Assembly: GCA_003221075.1 (NCBI GenBank)
Contig: QHUF01000223.1
Coordinates: forward strand, 1-16,438
DNA: 16,438 nt
Direction: 5' to 3'
Source: Gemmatimonadota bacterium
GTDB taxonomy: Bacteria > Gemmatimonadota > Gemmatimonadetes > Gemmatimonadales > GWC2-71-9
How positions within the stretch are numbered: the first letter of the stretch is position 1; the number at the start of each line of letters is the position of its first letter. Position numbers and translations under genes: made by a program. Shown here piece by piece: positions 14,324 through 16,438 of the stretch. The notes beneath the pieces were generated by a model. That model ran no database searches. It saw only the letters and a list, made by a program, of their open reading frames with translations, and was not told the origin of the DNA.

Positions 14324-15928
14324 GTGCCGTCCCTCAACACACTACTGCTCGTTTTGCAGGCTGCAACGTCTCCAGCCCAGTCGCCGCAGCTTGCCGCGCT
14401 CAAACAGGAAGTCGTGCGCGACGTCGCGAGCCGCGCCCAGTTCACGCAGCAGATGGTGGATCAGATTTTCAGCTACGGCGAGCTCGGGTTCCAGGAAACG
14501 GAGACCTCGCGATACCTCGTGGACCTGCTGCGCAAGAACGGCTTCACCGTCCGCGAAGGCATCGCCGGCATTCCGACCGCATGGGTCGCCACGTGGGGAT
14601 CGGGGAAGCCCGTCATCTCGCTCGGCTCCGACATCGACGACATTCCGCAGGCGTCGCAGAAACCCGGCGTCGCATGCCACGCACCGATGATCGAGGGTGC
14701 ACCCGGCCACGGCGAAGGTCACAACTCCGGGCAGGCCGTGAACATCACCGCGGCGCTCGCGGTGAAGAAAATCATGGAGCGCGAGCATCTGCCGGGGACG
14801 CTGCAGATCTGGCCCGGGGTCGCCGAGGAGCTGGTCGGCACGAAGGCGTACTTCGTCCGCGAAGGCGTGTTCAAGGACGTCGACATCGTGCTGTTTTCGC
14901 ACGTGGACGACAATCTCGCGACTTCGTGGGGCGACGCCGCCGGCAACGGACTCGTGTCGGTGCTGTTCAGCTTCCAGGGCCGGAGCGCGCACGCCGCGGG
15001 TGCGCCCTGGCGCGGGCGCAGCGCGCTCGATGCCGTCGAGCTGATGGACATCGGCTGGAACTTCCGGCGCGAGCATCTGCGACTGCAGCAGCGCTCGCAT
15101 TACGTCATTCCCAACGGCGGCGATCAGCCTAACGTCGTCCCGCCGACCGCGTCGGTGTGGTATTACCTGCGCGAGCTCGACTATCCGCACATCATGGAGA
15201 TGTACGCGCTCGCCGATACGATGGCGCGCGCCGCGGCGATGATGACCAGCACCACGCTCCTGCCGGAGCGCATTCTAGGCTCCGCGTGGCCTGGTCACTT
15301 TAACAAGGTGATCGCGCAGGACATGTACGAGAACATCAAGCAGGTCGGGCTGCCGGAATGGACCGACGCCGACCAGCGGCTCGCCAAGGCGCTGCAGCGC
15401 GACTTGGGAGTGCCGGACTCGGGCCTCGCGATAAAGCTCGACACGCTGCGGCCGGCGCTGAAGCCCAATGAGCGCACGGGCGGCGGCTCGGATGACATCG
15501 GCGACGTGTCGTGGAACCTCCCGACCGTCACGTTGCGCTTTCCGTCTAACATCCCCGGGCTGCCGGGGCACAACTGGGCCAATGCGATCTCGATGGCGAC
15601 GCCGATCGCCCACAAGGGCGCGACCGCGGGCGCCAAGGTGATGGCGATGACGGTGCTCGATTTCCTGATGCGGCCGGAGCTCGTCACGGGGGCGTGGGAC
15701 TACTTCCGCAACGTCCAGACGAAAGACATCAAGTATCAGCCGCTCATTCGCCCGCAGGACCGGCCCGCGATCGAGCTGAACCGTGACGTCATGGCGCGCT
15801 ATCGTCCCGCGATGCGCCGGCTCTACTACGATCCGACCAAGTACCGCACGTATCTAGAGCAGCTGGGGATCACCTACCCCACCGAGCGCGCGGCCGACGG
15901 CAGCTGTGCGGGGGGCGCGACGCCCTAG
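14324..15928 (+). CDS. Exported M20-family amidohydrolase (AbgB-like)
   Basis: From the GTG at 14324 the protein has 534 residues: a short signal peptide (PSLNTLLLVLQAATSPAQS), then an M20 peptidase domain. Likely metal and catalytic residues are His129 and His133 (GHGEGHNSG), Glu168/Glu169 (AEEL), His193 (FSHVDD) and His430 (IAHKG). The lid domain shows GRSAHAAGAPWRGRSALDAV. This resembles the AbgB (p-aminobenzoyl-glutamate hydrolase B)/amidohydrolase branch, which cleaves amide-linked acyl or aminoacyl groups. The GTG is preferred because it puts the hydrophobic stretch at the N-terminus and leaves room for divergent promoters; an in-frame ATG at 14273 would overlap the start codon of the opposite gene. 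The frame is open far upstream (to 13667), but that is antisense to the dehydrogenase. Substrate unknown; a hydrolysed dipeptide or acylated amino acid is likely. Confidence 0.9.
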   Translation: MPSLNTLLLVLQAATSPAQSPQLAALKQEVVRDVASRAQFTQQMVDQIFSYGELGFQETETSRYLVDLLRKNGFTVREGIAGIPTAWVATWGSGKPVISLGSDIDDIPQASQKPGVACHAPMIEGAPGHGEGHNSGQAVNITAALAVKKIMEREHLPGTLQIWPGVAEELVGTKAYFVREGVFKDVDIVLFSHVDDNLATSWGDAAGNGLVSVLFSFQGRSAHAAGAPWRGRSALDAVELMDIGWNFRREHLRLQQRSHYVIPNGGDQPNVVPPTASVWYYLRELDYPHIMEMYALADTMARAAAMMTSTTLLPERILGSAWPGHFNKVIAQDMYENIKQVGLPEWTDADQRLAKALQRDLGVPDSGLAIKLDTLRPALKPNERTGGGSDDIGDVSWNLPTVTLRFPSNIPGLPGHNWANAISMATPIAHKGATAGAKVMAMTVLDFLMRPELVTGAWDYFRNVQTKDIKYQPLIRPQDRPAIELNRDVMARYRPAMRRLYYDPTKYRTYLEQLGITYPTERAADGSCAGGATP

Positions 15929-15932
15929 CCAA

Positions 15933-15943
15933 AGCACTGTCCT
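15933..15943 (+). repeat. Half copy of the 9698-9717 palindrome
   Basis: AGCACTGTCCT is identical to 9697-9707 and lies four bases after the M20 stop codon. The other arm is absent (CACGCCC follows instead of TAAGGAC). Eleven bases could match by chance once in a window this size only rarely, and both copies sit at gene ends. Confidence 0.5.
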
Positions 15944-15951
15944 CACGCCCT

Positions 15952-15967
15952 ACCCGGCCTCCCGGGT
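15952..15967 (+). terminator. Short stem-loop after the M20 gene
   Basis: ACCCGG-CCTC-CCGGGT is a 6-bp perfect stem with a four-base loop, followed by TTCG rather than a run of T. It lies 23 bases after the stop and may end the M20 transcript. Confidence 0.4.
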
Positions 15968-15986
15968 TTCGCGAACTCACGCATTT

Positions 15987-15996
15987 CACTATAGTG
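15987..15996 (+). promoter_or_regulatory. CACTATAGTG palindrome with TATAGT, promoter candidate for the last gene
   Basis: TATAGT (15990-15995) lies at the centre of a perfect 10-base palindrome 19 bases before the TTG at 16015. It stands out from the GC-rich surroundings. No -35 box was recognised. Confidence 0.35.
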
Positions 15997-16014
15997 ACGT
16001 ATGGTCCTTTTGCC

Positions 16015-16438
16015 TTGCGAGAAGGCGTAACGGCCCCGCGTCGAAGCACGCCAGCCGGCTCGGACCGGACCCTGCTGCTCGAGTGCCGGCTCGAGCAACT
16101 GCGCGGCGCGCTCGACGAGGCGCGCGCCGACGCCGATCAGGCCCGCATTCGGCTCGCCGAGGCTGCGGCCCGTGAGGCCGGTGAAACCCAGCGCCTGAGC
16201 GTGCTCCAAGACGAGGTCGCCCGCGCCCGTGCGGAAGTCGCCGCGCTGCACCGGCGACTGGAACAGTCCGAGGCGCTGCGCGCCAAGCTACAGGGACATC
16301 TCTTCGAGTCGGAAGGTAAGGGTGACGCGCAGGAGCTGATGCGCCTGCGACGGGAAGTGGCTGCGGCCCGGGAGCGCATCGCCGCCAACGAACAGACAGC
16401 CCCCCAGCTGCGGGCTCGCGTGGACGAGCTGGTGGCAT
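16015..16438 (+). CDS. Coiled-coil protein, N-terminal part (3' end outside window)
   Basis: The frame is open to the right edge and encodes REGVTAPRRSTPAGSDRTLL followed by a long, charged, alanine/leucine-rich helix with heptad spacing (LECRLEQLRGALDEARAD ... DEVARARAEVAALHRRLEQ ... LMRLRREVAAARERIAANE). It is almost certainly a coiled coil; no catalytic domain is visible yet. The start is uncertain: TTG at 16015 is chosen because TATAGT lies 19 bases upstream, but GTG at 15994 is also in frame, and neither has a good ribosome binding site. There is no signal peptide or membrane segment in the visible part, so it is likely cytoplasmic. Possible identities include a signalling protein or a structural filament-like protein. 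Confidence 0.6.
   Translation, partial: MREGVTAPRRSTPAGSDRTLLLECRLEQLRGALDEARADADQARIRLAEAAAREAGETQRLSVLQDEVARARAEVAALHRRLEQSEALRAKLQGHLFESEGKGDAQELMRLRREVAAARERIAANEQTAPQLRARVDELVA

Noticed and set aside
1..16438. Mobile element, prophage, CRISPR, tRNA or rRNA
   Set aside because: No transposase or integrase, no regularly spaced direct repeats and no cloverleaf or rRNA stretch was recognised on reading both strands by eye.

Overview
The window is GC-rich, densely coded DNA (by eye about two thirds G+C) from a didermic bacterium. It carries a Wza-type exporter, two outer-membrane beta-barrel proteins and many N-terminal export signals. Ig-like/RCC1 secreted proteins, lipoproteins with PPGH motifs, an LAT-type amino acid permease and a sorbosone-dehydrogenase-like protein occur together here, which fits Gemmatimonadota. 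That assignment is inference from the style of the proteins, not from a marker gene. No rRNA, tRNA, CRISPR array, transposase or integrase was seen. No gap between genes exceeds 300 bases; the longest is 6637-6807.

Layout. (1) 1-1751: the edge of a probable exopolysaccharide locus, with two P-loop kinase-like genes in tandem (+) meeting a Wza-like polysaccharide export protein (-) tail to tail. (2) 1791-6021: a divergent pair of secreted proteins. One is an Ig-like plus seven-bladed RCC1-type propeller protein (-), interrupted by a frameshift in a G7 tract; the other is a large subtilisin-like protease (+). (3) 6040-8318: a small beta-barrel protein (-), then a two-gene lipoprotein operon (+). 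Its first gene carries a duplicated PPGHxPKP motif and its second carries collagen-like Gly-X-Y segments. (4) 8288-11860: an Omp85-like outer-membrane protein followed by an LAT/APC amino acid permease (-), separated by a hairpin plus a perfect 20-bp palindrome. (5) 11902-13095 (+): a CPBP (CAAX-type) protease gene that has lost an internal piece and its frame, then a cysteine-rich lipoprotein. (6) 13112-14274 (-): a sorbosone-dehydrogenase-like gene, also with a frame break and missing segment. (7) 14324-15928 (+): an exported M20 amidohydrolase, then at the right edge the start of a long coiled-coil protein.

Most genes act at or beyond the inner membrane: polysaccharide export, secreted protease, surface propeller, lipoproteins, barrels, peptide or amino-acid hydrolysis and uptake. 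The protease, the M20 amidohydrolase and the amino acid permease would suit a life of scavenging proteinaceous substrates, but no single operon ties them together.

Points most worth a second look: three genes carry frame lesions, two of them with apparent loss of some 30-40 conserved codons; a 24-bp palindrome supplies the stop codons of two convergent genes; a palindromic element forms the 3' end of the Omp85-like gene and recurs as a half copy after the M20 gene; and the PPGH/collagen-like lipoprotein pair has no known function.
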